From JANXYW01 sp031400455 (GTDB taxonomy: Bacteria > Chloroflexota > Dehalococcoidia > DSTF01 > JACRBR01): 64,000 bases of DNA. A program made the position numbers and the translations under genes. The notes under the pieces were generated by a model. The model saw nothing but the letters and a program-made list of their open reading frames with translations, did no database searches and was not told the origin of the DNA. The stretch is from the NCBI GenBank assembly GCA_031400455.1, contig JANNPX010000019.1:1-64000 (forward strand). The letters run 5' to 3'. Shown here in pieces: positions 49,260-56,621 of the stretch. How positions within the stretch are numbered: the first letter of the stretch is position 1; every line of letters begins with the position of its first letter.

Positions 49260-50384
49260 TTAGCCCCCTCTCCACGTCGTGGAGAGGGGGTGGCCGAAGG
49301 CCGGGGGTGAGGTGCTCGAACTACGAACTCCCCTCCACCTCGCCACCAGCTCCACCTCCAGCGCGATGTTGAACGGCAACGAAGATACGCCGACTGCCAG
49401 CCGCGCGTGCTTCCCCGCCTCCCCGAACACCTCGATGAGCAGATCCGACGCACCGTTGATCACCTGCGTGTGCTGCAAGAACTCCGGCGTCGCGTTGACG
49501 ACGCCGTACACCCTCACGATTTGCGTCACCCGATCGAGTGAGCCCACCTCGTGACGCAGCGTCGCCAGCGCGCCTATCGCTGCGACGCGCGCCGCCTCGT
49601 ACCCAGCATCGACGTCCATCGTCTCGCCCAGCCGCCCGAAGATGACGGTGCCGTCGGCGCGCATCGGTATGTGCCCCGAAAGCATCAGCAGATTGCCGGT
49701 GCGAACGGCGTGCACGAACGTACCCGCAGGTGCCCGATACGGCGGCAACTCGAGCCCAAGCTCAACCACGCGTTGATCCGCCGACGTGCGCGCGCTGTCG
49801 GCCATTGGAGTACCGCCTCGCTGTGACGGATGCGCGCCGTACCGAAACGCGCCAGCAAAGTCATCGTCGACACGCTTCCGCTTGCCGCTCCACGCGTCGA
49901 CATCTATCCGGTACACGGACGTGCGCGCCAGTTCGTCCGGCGTGATCGCTCGATAGTCGTCGCCGTACGCCAGGTGCGGAAAGTACTTGTCGAGGATCAG
50001 CCGCAGACCGTGCTCGCGCTCCGCATCATCGGAGAGCACGCGCGCACGTCCGAAGATCGCGACGCCGTCGTATTCCACGCTCATCGTCAGCGCCTCGTGC
50101 GAAGGAAGCAGTCGCCCCATCTCGCTCACACTGATGCAGGCCCGCTCATCTGCATCGACGTTCGACCGCGTGCGTCCGACCGGCGCCGTATGCATGTACA
50201 CGGCGTGCGCGTCCGCGTCGTAGGCGAACAGGTTGCTGTTGATGAACGGCTGCCCGTCGTGGATCGTCGCCAGTTGCGCCATCGGCGCGCGGCGCAGGAA
50301 CTCCACGATCCACGCATCGTCATCGACAGCGCGGTCTTTCCGTCGCACCTGTGCGCACGGTGTCAGCAGATAATCCTTCGCCAC
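49260..50384 (-). CDS. PNPOx-like flavoprotein fused to RidA
   Basis: A 374-residue protein. The start is placed at GTG 50384 with GGGAGG 5 bases upstream; ATG 50417 would add 11 residues but has no ribosome site. Residues about 20-180: split-barrel pyridoxamine 5'-phosphate oxidase / flavin-binding domain (PMAQLATIHDGQPFINSNLFAYDADAHAVYMHTA). Residues about 200-350: RidA/YjgF enamine deaminase (LPPYRAPAGTFVHAVRTGNLLMLSGHIP, HARLAVGVSSLP with the conserved Arg). RidA destroys reactive enamines made by PLP enzymes. The last ~25 residues are encoded by a REP element (49264-49315) and are probably not functional. Confidence 0.82.
   Translation of the reverse strand: MAKDYLLTPCAQVRRKDRAVDDDAWIVEFLRRAPMAQLATIHDGQPFINSNLFAYDADAHAVYMHTAPVGRTRSNVDADERACISVSEMGRLLPSHEALTMSVEYDGVAIFGRARVLSDDAEREHGLRLILDKYFPHLAYGDDYRAITPDELARTSVYRIDVDAWSGKRKRVDDDFAGAFRYGAHPSQRGGTPMADSARTSADQRVVELGLELPPYRAPAGTFVHAVRTGNLLMLSGHIPMRADGTVIFGRLGETMDVDAGYEAARVAAIGALATLRHEVGSLDRVTQIVRVYGVVNATPEFLQHTQVINGASDLLIEVFGEAGKHARLAVGVSSLPFNIALEVELVARWRGVRSSSTSPPAFGHPLSTTWRGG
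49264..49315. repeat. REP element in the 3' end of the PNPOx-RidA gene
   Basis: CCCCCTCTCCAC/GTGGAGAGGGGG (12-bp perfect stem, 3-base loop), then GGCCGAAGGCC and GGTGAGGTG; same family as 34856-34904, 52051-52112 and 59684-59740. It is translated as the C-terminal tail of the gene. Confidence 0.85.
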
Positions 50385-50426
50385 GACTTCCTCCCGCACT
50401 TGCGAGCCTTGTGCCATTCTCGTGTA

Positions 50427-50478
50427 GAATTGGCATCACGAATAGCACCAGATACGGCACTATGCACAGTGCCAATTC
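50427..50478. promoter_or_regulatory. Inverted repeat between PNPOx-RidA and MocR genes
   Basis: GAATTGGCA (50427-50435) and TGCCAATTC (50470-50478), 34 bases apart, plus a partial copy TGCCATTC at 50412-50419. In divergent position it is the natural operator for the MocR regulator. TAGAAT at 50425-50430 may be the -10 box. Confidence 0.55.
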
Positions 50479-50489
50479 GGAGCGAAGCC

Positions 50490-51974
50490 ATGGTCGCCTC
50501 AGCAGGCACAGCACTCGCGGCCGTCGCGCTCGATCCCGCCGCGCCCGCACCACTGCATCGGCAGCTGTACGACGCGCTCCGGGATTCCGTGCTCACAGGC
50601 CACTTGGCGCCTGGCTCCCGCCTCGCCTCGACTCGTGCGATGTCCGTGGAACTCGGAGTATCCCGCAACACGGTCATGGCCGCGTTCGATCAGCTCCTCG
50701 CGGAGGGCTACCTCGAAGGCCGCGTCGGCGCCGGCACGTTTGTCACGCGCACCCTCCCCGACGACGCGCTGCGTGCTCGCCGCGCGCCTCCCGTGCCGCC
50801 AAGCAAGGGCCAGCGCGGCCGCGGCGTCTCGAAGCGGGGCGCTGCGCTCATGGCCGCGCCCGTGACGCACTCACGCATCGGCGCACCGCGAGCGTTCCGC
50901 CCCGGCATGCCTGCGATCGATGCGTTCCCCGCCGAGGAGTGGTCGCGCTACGTCGCCCGCCGCTGGCGCACGGGCTCTCCCGCGCTGCTCGGCTACGGCG
51001 ATCCGGCGGGATACCAGCCGCTGCGCGCTGCCATCGCGACACATCTCGCCGTCGCGCGAGGTGTGAGATGCGATGCCGGCCAGGTCGTCATTGTCGCCGG
51101 CTCGCAGCAGGCGCTGGATCTCGCCGCCCGCGTTCTGCTCGATCCCGGCGACGCGGTGTGGATCGAAGATCCCGGCTACCCGGGCGCCCGCGCCGCACTC
51201 GCCGCAGCCGGTGCGCGTCTCGTGCCAGTGCCGGTCGATGCCGAAGGCCTCGACGTCGCCGCAGGCGTCGTGCTCGAACCGCGCGCGGCGATGGTCTACG
51301 CGTCGCCGTCGCACCAATACCCGCTCGGCGTGACGATGAGCCTCTCACGCCGTCTCGCGCTGCTCGAATGGGCACGCACAGCCGGCGCCTGGGTGCTGGA
51401 GGACGACTACGACAGTGAGTACCGCTACGCCGGTCGTCCGCTCGCCGCGTTGCAAGGGCTCGATAGCGACGGGCGCGTCATCTATCTCGGCACGTTCAGC
51501 AAAGTGATGCTTCCGTCGCTGCGTCTCGGCTATCTCGTGCTGCCGCCCGATCTCGTCGATGCGTTCGTCGCCGCGCGCGCCATCGCCGACCGCCACTCGC
51601 CGTCCGTCGACCAGGCCGCACTCGCCGACTTCATCGAAGACGGCCAGCTCGAGCGCCACATCCGCCGCATGCGCATGCTCTACGCCGACCGCCAGGCTGC
51701 GCTCATCGATGCCGCGCGCCGCGAACTCGGCGGACTGCTCGATCTCACCCCGTCCGAAGCCGGCATGCACCTCGTCGGCTGGCTGCCGTCCGGCGCCGAC
51801 GACCGCGCCGCGTCCGCGAGTGCCGCCGACCACCGCGTCGAAGCCCCGCCGATCTCGCAGTACTACATTGGCGCCCCCGGCCGCCCCGGCCTCGCGCTAG
51901 GCTACGCCGCCGTCCCACCAAAGGAGTCCCGCGCCGCCGTCCGCCGCCTCGCGGCCGCCCTCACCGCCACCTAG
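50490..51974 (+). CDS. MocR/PdxR-type regulator (GntR-HTH plus aminotransferase-like domain)
   Basis: A 494-residue regulator from ATG 50490 with GGAG 7 bases upstream. N-terminal GntR winged helix (LHRQLYDALRDSVLTGHLAPGSRLASTRAMSVELGVSRNTV, residues about 20-60), linker, then a class I aminotransferase fold (LLGYGDPAGYQPLRAAIATHLAVARGV, VLEDDYDSEYRYAGRP, YLGTFSKVMLPSLRLGYLVLP with the PLP Lys in FSKVML). MocR proteins sense PLP or its products and control vitamin B6 or amino acid genes. The divergent PNPOx-RidA gene is a likely target. Confidence 0.93.
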   Translation: MVASAGTALAAVALDPAAPAPLHRQLYDALRDSVLTGHLAPGSRLASTRAMSVELGVSRNTVMAAFDQLLAEGYLEGRVGAGTFVTRTLPDDALRARRAPPVPPSKGQRGRGVSKRGAALMAAPVTHSRIGAPRAFRPGMPAIDAFPAEEWSRYVARRWRTGSPALLGYGDPAGYQPLRAAIATHLAVARGVRCDAGQVVIVAGSQQALDLAARVLLDPGDAVWIEDPGYPGARAALAAAGARLVPVPVDAEGLDVAAGVVLEPRAAMVYASPSHQYPLGVTMSLSRRLALLEWARTAGAWVLEDDYDSEYRYAGRPLAALQGLDSDGRVIYLGTFSKVMLPSLRLGYLVLPPDLVDAFVAARAIADRHSPSVDQAALADFIEDGQLERHIRRMRMLYADRQAALIDAARRELGGLLDLTPSEAGMHLVGWLPSGADDRAASASAADHRVEAPPISQYYIGAPGRPGLALGYAAVPPKESRAAVRRLAAALTAT

Positions 51975-52050
51975 CACCTCACGGAGTGGCACCGCCGCCC
52001 GCGGCTTTGAGTGAGCCGCCATCACCCCGATCAGCAGCACGGCATTCCAC

Positions 52051-52112
52051 CTGAGCCTCCTCGCCCCTTGAGGGAGAGGAGGTGGCGGAAGGCCGGAGGT
52101 GAGGGGCCCGTG
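52051..52112. repeat. REP element (CTCGCCCC...GGAGGTGAG type)
   Basis: GCCTCCTCGCCCCTTGAGGG, then AGAGGAGGTGGCGGAAGG and CCGGAGGTGAGG; nearly identical to 59684-59740. The 168-base gap between MocR and MscS holds this plus GGCACCGCCGCCCGCGGC and nothing else visible. Confidence 0.85.
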
Positions 52113-52130
52113 CCTCCGCAACTACCGCGC

Positions 52131-52136
52131 TACACT
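52131..52136 (+). promoter_or_regulatory. -10 box (TACACT) of a leaderless mscS transcript
   Basis: TACACT ends 6 bases before ATG 52143, and no Shine-Dalgarno is present. Confidence 0.5.
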
Positions 52137-52142
52137 GCCGCG

Positions 52143-52988
52143 ATGCTACCCACCATCCCGCTCCTCGAAGTCACCCGCCACGACGTGAGCGTCTGGTTCC
52201 AGGATCACGGCACCGCCGTCGTCGGCACCCTCGCCTTCGTGATCATCGCGTCGATGATCATCCGCCGCGTGGTACCGCGTGCGCTACGGCCGGCAATCAC
52301 CCGCCAGATGACCGGCCGGCCCGAAGTGGAGGTCGAGCGGCGCGTCGAGACGCTGAGCAGCGTCATCCTCCGCACTGCCGAGATCGTCCTTTTCGCCTTC
52401 GCGGTGCTGACGATCCTTCCGGAGTTTGGGTTCGACATCCGCGCCGTGCTCGCCGGCGTCAGCATCACGAGCATCGCGATCGGGCTCGGGGCCCAGTCGC
52501 TGGTGCGCGACACCATCAACGGCATCTTCATCCTCAGCGAGAATCAGTACGCCCGCGGCGACATCGTCACGCTCGCGGGCGTCACCGGCACGGTCGAGGA
52601 TGTCTCGCTGCGCCGCACGATCCTGCGTGACCTCGATGGCGTCATGTACACCATCCCCAACGGCACGGTCGTCGTCGCGGCGAACTTTACGCGCGACTTT
52701 TCGAAGGTGCGCGTCACCATCCCCGTCGCGCCCGCCAGCGATTTCGCGAAAGTACGTGAGGTTGCGGACGAAGTGGGTCGAGTCCTCGCCGCCGATCCCG
52801 AGTACGGCGCAATGATCCTCGAGGCGCCGAAGTACCTCCGCATCGACAACATTGACATGATGAGCGGCGTGTCGGTGCAGGTGAACGGCACCGTCGTTCC
52901 GGGCAAGCAGTGGGAGGTCGCAGGCGCACTCCGCGCCCGCCTGCTGGAAGCGTTCCAGCGTGAAGGGGTCAAGACGCCCTGGGGTTAG
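52143..52988 (+). CDS. MscS family mechanosensitive channel
   Basis: A 281-residue channel. Membrane helices near residues 20-38 and 70-90, then the pore helix TM3 with the Ala/Gly pattern VSITSIAIGLGAQSLVRD and the beta-domain NQYARGDIVTLAGVTGTVEDVSLRRTILRDLDGVMYTIPNG, both diagnostic of MscS. It releases solutes under hypo-osmotic shock. A single copy, of the small (YbdG/YnaI-like) size. Convergent with the site-2 protease gene, overlapping by 4 bases. Confidence 0.92.
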   Translation: MLPTIPLLEVTRHDVSVWFQDHGTAVVGTLAFVIIASMIIRRVVPRALRPAITRQMTGRPEVEVERRVETLSSVILRTAEIVLFAFAVLTILPEFGFDIRAVLAGVSITSIAIGLGAQSLVRDTINGIFILSENQYARGDIVTLAGVTGTVEDVSLRRTILRDLDGVMYTIPNGTVVVAANFTRDFSKVRVTIPVAPASDFAKVREVADEVGRVLAADPEYGAMILEAPKYLRIDNIDMMSGVSVQVNGTVVPGKQWEVAGALRARLLEAFQREGVKTPWG

Positions 52989-54175
52989 CGGCTCGCCGCA
53001 CCCGCTGGCGCAGCGCCGTCGGCGGGCACTGCGCCCACGCCGCCATCCCCGTCGACCCGTTCGTCCAGTTCGCGGTGCATCTGGATGAACCGGACGACAT
53101 CGGCCCGGTCCAGCATCCCAACAAGTTCACGCCGTTCGACCACGGGTAGTTGGTTCACGTCGTGCTCGGCCATCACCCGCAGCACCTTCGTCAGGTTCTC
53201 GTCCGCCGAGACCGTCTGCAGCCGCGTCGCCGGCGTCATTGCCCGATACACGCTCGTCGTCGCCCACTCCTCACGTGGCAGCTTGCGCACGTCCGTCAGC
53301 GTCACCAGTCCGGCGAAGTCGCCCGCCGCGATCACGGCGAAGCAGCGCGCGTTCCGCTTTAGCACGTAGTCGTGTACTAGCTCTTCGAGGCTCACGTCCG
53401 GTGCCACCGAATCGAACGACGTCTTCATCACGTCGCGCACCGTGACGCCGTCCAGGGTCGTCTCGACGACGAGCTGCGTGTAGCTCGATGCGGCGGCGTT
53501 CTTCAGGAAGAAGCCGATCAGCAACATCCAGATGCCGGCGAACGGTGAGATGAAGACGGACTGAGCGACGCCGCCGGCCATGAGGCCGTAGGCGATCCAC
53601 TCGCCGACGTGCGCCGCGGTGCGCGTTGCCCGCAGCCGGTTCTTGTTGCGCCCCCACAGTGTTGAACGCAGCACACGTCCGCCATCGAGCGGGAAGCCCG
53701 GCAGCATGTTGAAGACGGCCAGTGAGGCGTTGATGAATCCGAGATACCCGCAGATCGACGCAATGCCGCTGTTCACGGGCCGCAGCGCCAGCCACGCCGC
53801 GCCGAACAGCAACCCCAGCACCAGGCTGGTCAGCGGCCCCACCACGGCGATCCGGAATTCCAGCGATGCACTATCGGGTTCGCGCGACAGGTTCGAGACG
53901 CCACCGAACACGAACAGCGTGATCGTCTTCACCGGCAGGCCGTTGCGGTTTGAGACAATCGCGTGTGAGAGCTCGTGCGCCAGGATCGAAAGGAAGAACA
54001 CCCCGGCGATCAGCGCCCCCGCTATCCAGCGCTGCTGATCGGTCCATTCCGGATAGTTGTCGGCCAGGATCCCGGTCGCGAACGTCCACGTGACGATCAC
54101 GAAGATGAACACCCAGCTCCAGTGAATGCCGATGTCGATGCCAAAGATGCGAAAGAGCTTGATCGAGCTTCCCAT
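52985..54175 (-). CDS. Site-2 protease family protein with CBS domains
   Basis: A 396-residue membrane metalloprotease. Hydrophobic N-terminus, zinc motif AHELSHA (about residue 66) and LDGGRV (about residue 162), both in membrane segments, as in the S2P/SpoIVFB family; then two CBS domains (residues about 245-370, DVMKTSFDSVAPDVSLEELV and AMTPATRLQTVSADENL) that may sense adenine nucleotides. The C-terminal tail is Ala/Gly/Asp-rich. TATCAT ends 6 bases before the ATG and no ribosome binding site is seen, so it is leaderless. Confidence 0.92.
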   Translation of the reverse strand: MGSSIKLFRIFGIDIGIHWSWVFIFVIVTWTFATGILADNYPEWTDQQRWIAGALIAGVFFLSILAHELSHAIVSNRNGLPVKTITLFVFGGVSNLSREPDSASLEFRIAVVGPLTSLVLGLLFGAAWLALRPVNSGIASICGYLGFINASLAVFNMLPGFPLDGGRVLRSTLWGRNKNRLRATRTAAHVGEWIAYGLMAGGVAQSVFISPFAGIWMLLIGFFLKNAAASSYTQLVVETTLDGVTVRDVMKTSFDSVAPDVSLEELVHDYVLKRNARCFAVIAAGDFAGLVTLTDVRKLPREEWATTSVYRAMTPATRLQTVSADENLTKVLRVMAEHDVNQLPVVERRELVGMLDRADVVRFIQMHRELDERVDGDGGVGAVPADGAAPAGAASR

Positions 54176-54181
54176 GCACCC

Positions 54182-54187
54182 ATGATA
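54182..54187 (-). promoter_or_regulatory. -10 box (TATCAT) before the site-2 protease gene
   Basis: Minus-strand TATCAT ends 6 bases before ATG 54175. Confidence 0.5.
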
Positions 54188-54266
54188 CGCCAGCCATGAG
54201 GCGAGAGATCATCCCCATCAGCCGGAAAGACATGCCAATCGGCCGGTTCCGCCAAACGCGCACGTG

Positions 54267-54290
54267 GTAGGGGCGCACGGCTGTGCGGCC
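54267..54290. repeat. GTAGGGGCG REP-like hairpin
   Basis: GTAGGGGCGCACGGCTGTGC, same family as 56590 and 62419; here the 3' side is diverged (GCGGCC). It lies in the 180-base gap between two minus-strand genes, where nothing else was seen. Confidence 0.75.
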
Positions 54291-54355
54291 TCTGCGGGCA
54301 CGCTACGACGTCCTGGAAATCGTGATCTGCGTTCGACCGGATTCAGTCGCTGCCG

Positions 54356-54961
54356 CTACGAAACCTTCGCCGCGATCATCCGGATGCACTCGCGGACCGT
54401 CTCCTGGCGCCAGTTCGACCACACCGGGCCGTTCTGAAAGGCGATGTACTCCTGCTTGATCGCTTCCTTCTCCGGGGGAGTCGGGTCAGCCTTCCGCATG
54501 CGGGCGTACATCGGCACGAGCAGGGTCCGCATCTCCTCGTACGCCAACTCGGGGCGCTCGATGAAGTGGGCGATGTAGCGGTGGTCCTTCGTGTAGAAGA
54601 CCGTTACCGGGATCGACTCGTGCTCGCCGTCCTTGAGGAACTCGCCGATGATGTCCTTGTTCTCGTCGCGTTTGAAGACCCGCATCTCGATGCCGGTCGC
54701 TTCGGCGAGCCGCGCGTATACCGGCATGCCGCGGAAGACGTCCGGGCACCAGTCCTCGCCGATCACCATCATCTTCGCGGGCCCATTCGGCTTCGCCATC
54801 AACGCCTTGAATGCAGCCACATCCGCCGGGGCGATTTCCGTCCCCGCGTAATTCTCCTCGAAGCGCTTCTGGTTGCGCTCGATCGACGCCACGTATTCGG
54901 CGTACGTCATCCCCTGGCTGTAGCGCTCCGGCGTGACCACGCTCTCCGCTGACTGCACCAT
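54356..54961 (-). CDS. Thioredoxin-fold protein
   Basis: A 201-residue protein from ATG 54961 with AAAGGAG 8 bases upstream. Thioredoxin-like fold with VIGEDWCPDVFRGMP, where only one of the two active-site cysteines (WCPD) is present; GIEMRVFKRDENKDII and ESIPVTVFYTKDHRY follow. It is likely a monothiol or redox-inactive member. The longer open frame upstream to 55210 runs into the lspA region and is not supported. Confidence 0.82.
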   Translation of the reverse strand: MVQSAESVVTPERYSQGMTYAEYVASIERNQKRFEENYAGTEIAPADVAAFKALMAKPNGPAKMMVIGEDWCPDVFRGMPVYARLAEATGIEMRVFKRDENKDIIGEFLKDGEHESIPVTVFYTKDHRYIAHFIERPELAYEEMRTLLVPMYARMRKADPTPPEKEAIKQEYIAFQNGPVWSNWRQETVRECIRMIAAKVS

Positions 54962-55037
54962 AGCGCGACTCCTTTGGCAGAAATATCGGGTTCGGACTAG
55001 CAGTGTAACATCTACGGCGCTCGGCCAACCGCTCCTT

Positions 55038-55077
55038 CCGACGACCGACGACCGACGACCGACGACCGACGACCGCC
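55038..55077. repeat. Five 7-base repeats (CCGACGA) between divergent genes
   Basis: Copies at 55038-55072 followed by CCGCC. It occupies the space between the thioredoxin-fold and lspA genes, close to their start sides. Confidence 0.85.
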
Positions 55078-55081
55078 ATGC

Positions 55082-55087
55082 TATCCT
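55082..55087 (+). promoter_or_regulatory. -10 box (TATCCT) of a leaderless lspA transcript
   Basis: TATCCT ends 7 bases before GTG 55095, with no Shine-Dalgarno. Confidence 0.5.
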
Positions 55088-55094
55088 GCCTCTA

Positions 55095-55682
55095 GTGAAC
55101 GATTCCACGACACTGGCCGCGCCGAGCATCGGCCTCGCCCAGCGCATGGGCGCCCGCATCAGCGCGCGCTGGCGTCGCGACCTCGTCTTTTTCTCGATAG
55201 CGGTCACCATCGTCTGCCTCGATCAGTTCACCAAGAGCCTCATCCGCTCGAACCTCGAGCTGGGCGAGGAGTGGAACCGCAGCTTCGCGTTCGTCCACAT
55301 CATCCACGTCGTGAACAGCGGCGCCGCCTTCGGCATCCTCCAGGGCGCGACCCCGTTCCTCATCATCACCAGCCTCTTCGGTCTGGCCGCCATCGTCCTC
55401 TACTACATCTACCCGCCCATGGACCACGGCCTCGTGCGCATCGCGCTGGGCATGCAACTCGGCGGCGCCATCGGCAATCTCATCGACCGCGTGCGCCGCG
55501 GCGAGGTTACGGACTTCGTCGATGTCGGCGGATTCCCCACCTTCAACGTCGCCGACGCCAGCATCTCCACGAGCATCGTCGTCGTCCTGATCTTCTTCCT
55601 GCTCCAGGAGTCCGAGGCCGCACGAACCCCAAAACCCGAAGCCCCGCGCGATGACGGAACCGACGCCGCTGCCAGCGACTGA
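55095..55682 (+). CDS. lspA: Lipoprotein signal peptidase (signal peptidase II)
   Basis: A 195-residue membrane protease from GTG 55095 (a longer frame to 54933 exists but is unsupported; ATG 55147 is another option). Four membrane helices and the two catalytic Asp blocks: NSGAAFGIL, GAIGNLIDRVRRGEVTDFVDV and FNVADASIS. It cuts the signal peptide of lipid-modified proteins, consistent with the lipoprotein genes in this window. Its 3' end overlaps the RluA-family gene by 32 bases; lspA beside a RluA-family gene is a common arrangement. Confidence 0.93.
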   Translation: MNDSTTLAAPSIGLAQRMGARISARWRRDLVFFSIAVTIVCLDQFTKSLIRSNLELGEEWNRSFAFVHIIHVVNSGAAFGILQGATPFLIITSLFGLAAIVLYYIYPPMDHGLVRIALGMQLGGAIGNLIDRVRRGEVTDFVDVGGFPTFNVADASISTSIVVVLIFFLLQESEAARTPKPEAPRDDGTDAAASD

Positions 55683-56571
55683 GCTCGAAGCCGAGGCGGC
55701 GGGCGAGCGCCTCGACGTCTTCGTCGCGCGGCTGATCCCGTCGCTCACCCGCGCTCGCGTGCAGAAGCTCATCGACCAGGGGCACGTCTTGCTCGAAGGC
55801 CATCGCGCGAAGGCATCGCTTCGACTCGACGCCGGCCAGCGCGTAAGCGTCGATATCCCACCGCTCGAAGAGGCGACCGCGCTCGCCGAGGACATCGCGC
55901 TCGACATCCTGTTCGAAGACGCCGACATGCTCGTCGTCAACAAGCCACCTGGCATGACGGTGCATCCGTCTCCCGGTCACACGACCAGCACGCTCGTCAA
56001 CGCCATCCTTGCGCATTGCACCGATCTCTCCGGCATCGGCGGCGTGCTGCGTCCCGGCATCGTCCACCGCCTCGACCGCGATACGTCGGGCGTCATCGTC
56101 GTCGCGAAGAACGACGCCGCGCACAACGCGCTAGCGAAGCAGCTCAAGGATCGTACCGTCGAGAAGACCTACGTCGCGCTCGTCGAAGGCACGCCCAAGC
56201 CAGTGGAGGGCATCATCGATGCCCCGATCGCCCGCGACCCGCGCAACCGCCAGCGCATGGCCGTCGTCGACAACGGCCGCGCGTCCGTCACGTCGTACAA
56301 GCTGATCGAGCGCTTCGACGGCACATCGCTGGTGGAAGCGCGCCCGAAGACCGGCCGCACGCACCAGATCCGCGTCCACCTCGCCGCCATCGGCCACCCG
56401 ATCATCGGCGACCGCTTCTACGGCAAGCCCTCGCAGCTCGTCGCCCGCCAGTTCCTCCACGCCCGCCGCATCGTCTTCGCGCATCCGCGAACGGGCGAGC
56501 GCGTAGAGTACGAGGCGCCGCTGCCCGCGGATCTAGAGCAAGCCCTCCAAGCAGTCCGCTCGGGCGGTTGA
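55651..56571 (+). CDS. RluA family pseudouridine synthase
   Basis: A 306-residue synthase. N-terminal S4 RNA-binding domain (ERLDVFVARLIPSLTRARVQKLIDQGHV, residues about 15-75), then the catalytic domain with Asp in IVHRLDRDTSGVIVVAKN (about residue 145) and KPKTGRTHQIRVHLAAIGHPI near residue 235. RluD-like layout with S4 domain; RNA target not determined. Start ATG 55651 lies inside lspA, so the two are co-translated. Confidence 0.92.
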   Translation: MTEPTPLPATELEAEAAGERLDVFVARLIPSLTRARVQKLIDQGHVLLEGHRAKASLRLDAGQRVSVDIPPLEEATALAEDIALDILFEDADMLVVNKPPGMTVHPSPGHTTSTLVNAILAHCTDLSGIGGVLRPGIVHRLDRDTSGVIVVAKNDAAHNALAKQLKDRTVEKTYVALVEGTPKPVEGIIDAPIARDPRNRQRMAVVDNGRASVTSYKLIERFDGTSLVEARPKTGRTHQIRVHLAAIGHPIIGDRFYGKPSQLVARQFLHARRIVFAHPRTGERVEYEAPLPADLEQALQAVRSGG

Positions 56572-56589
56572 GCCGGTGACCGATCCGTC

Positions 56590-56613
56590 GTAGGGGCGCA
56601 CGGCTGTGCGCCC
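56590..56613. repeat. GTAGGGGCGCAC REP hairpin
   Basis: GGGCGCAC (56594-56601) and GTGCGCCC (56606-56613), 4-base loop, preceded by GTAG. It lies between the convergent RluA-family and priA genes. Confidence 0.85.
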
Positions 56614-56621
56614 GTGCTTGC

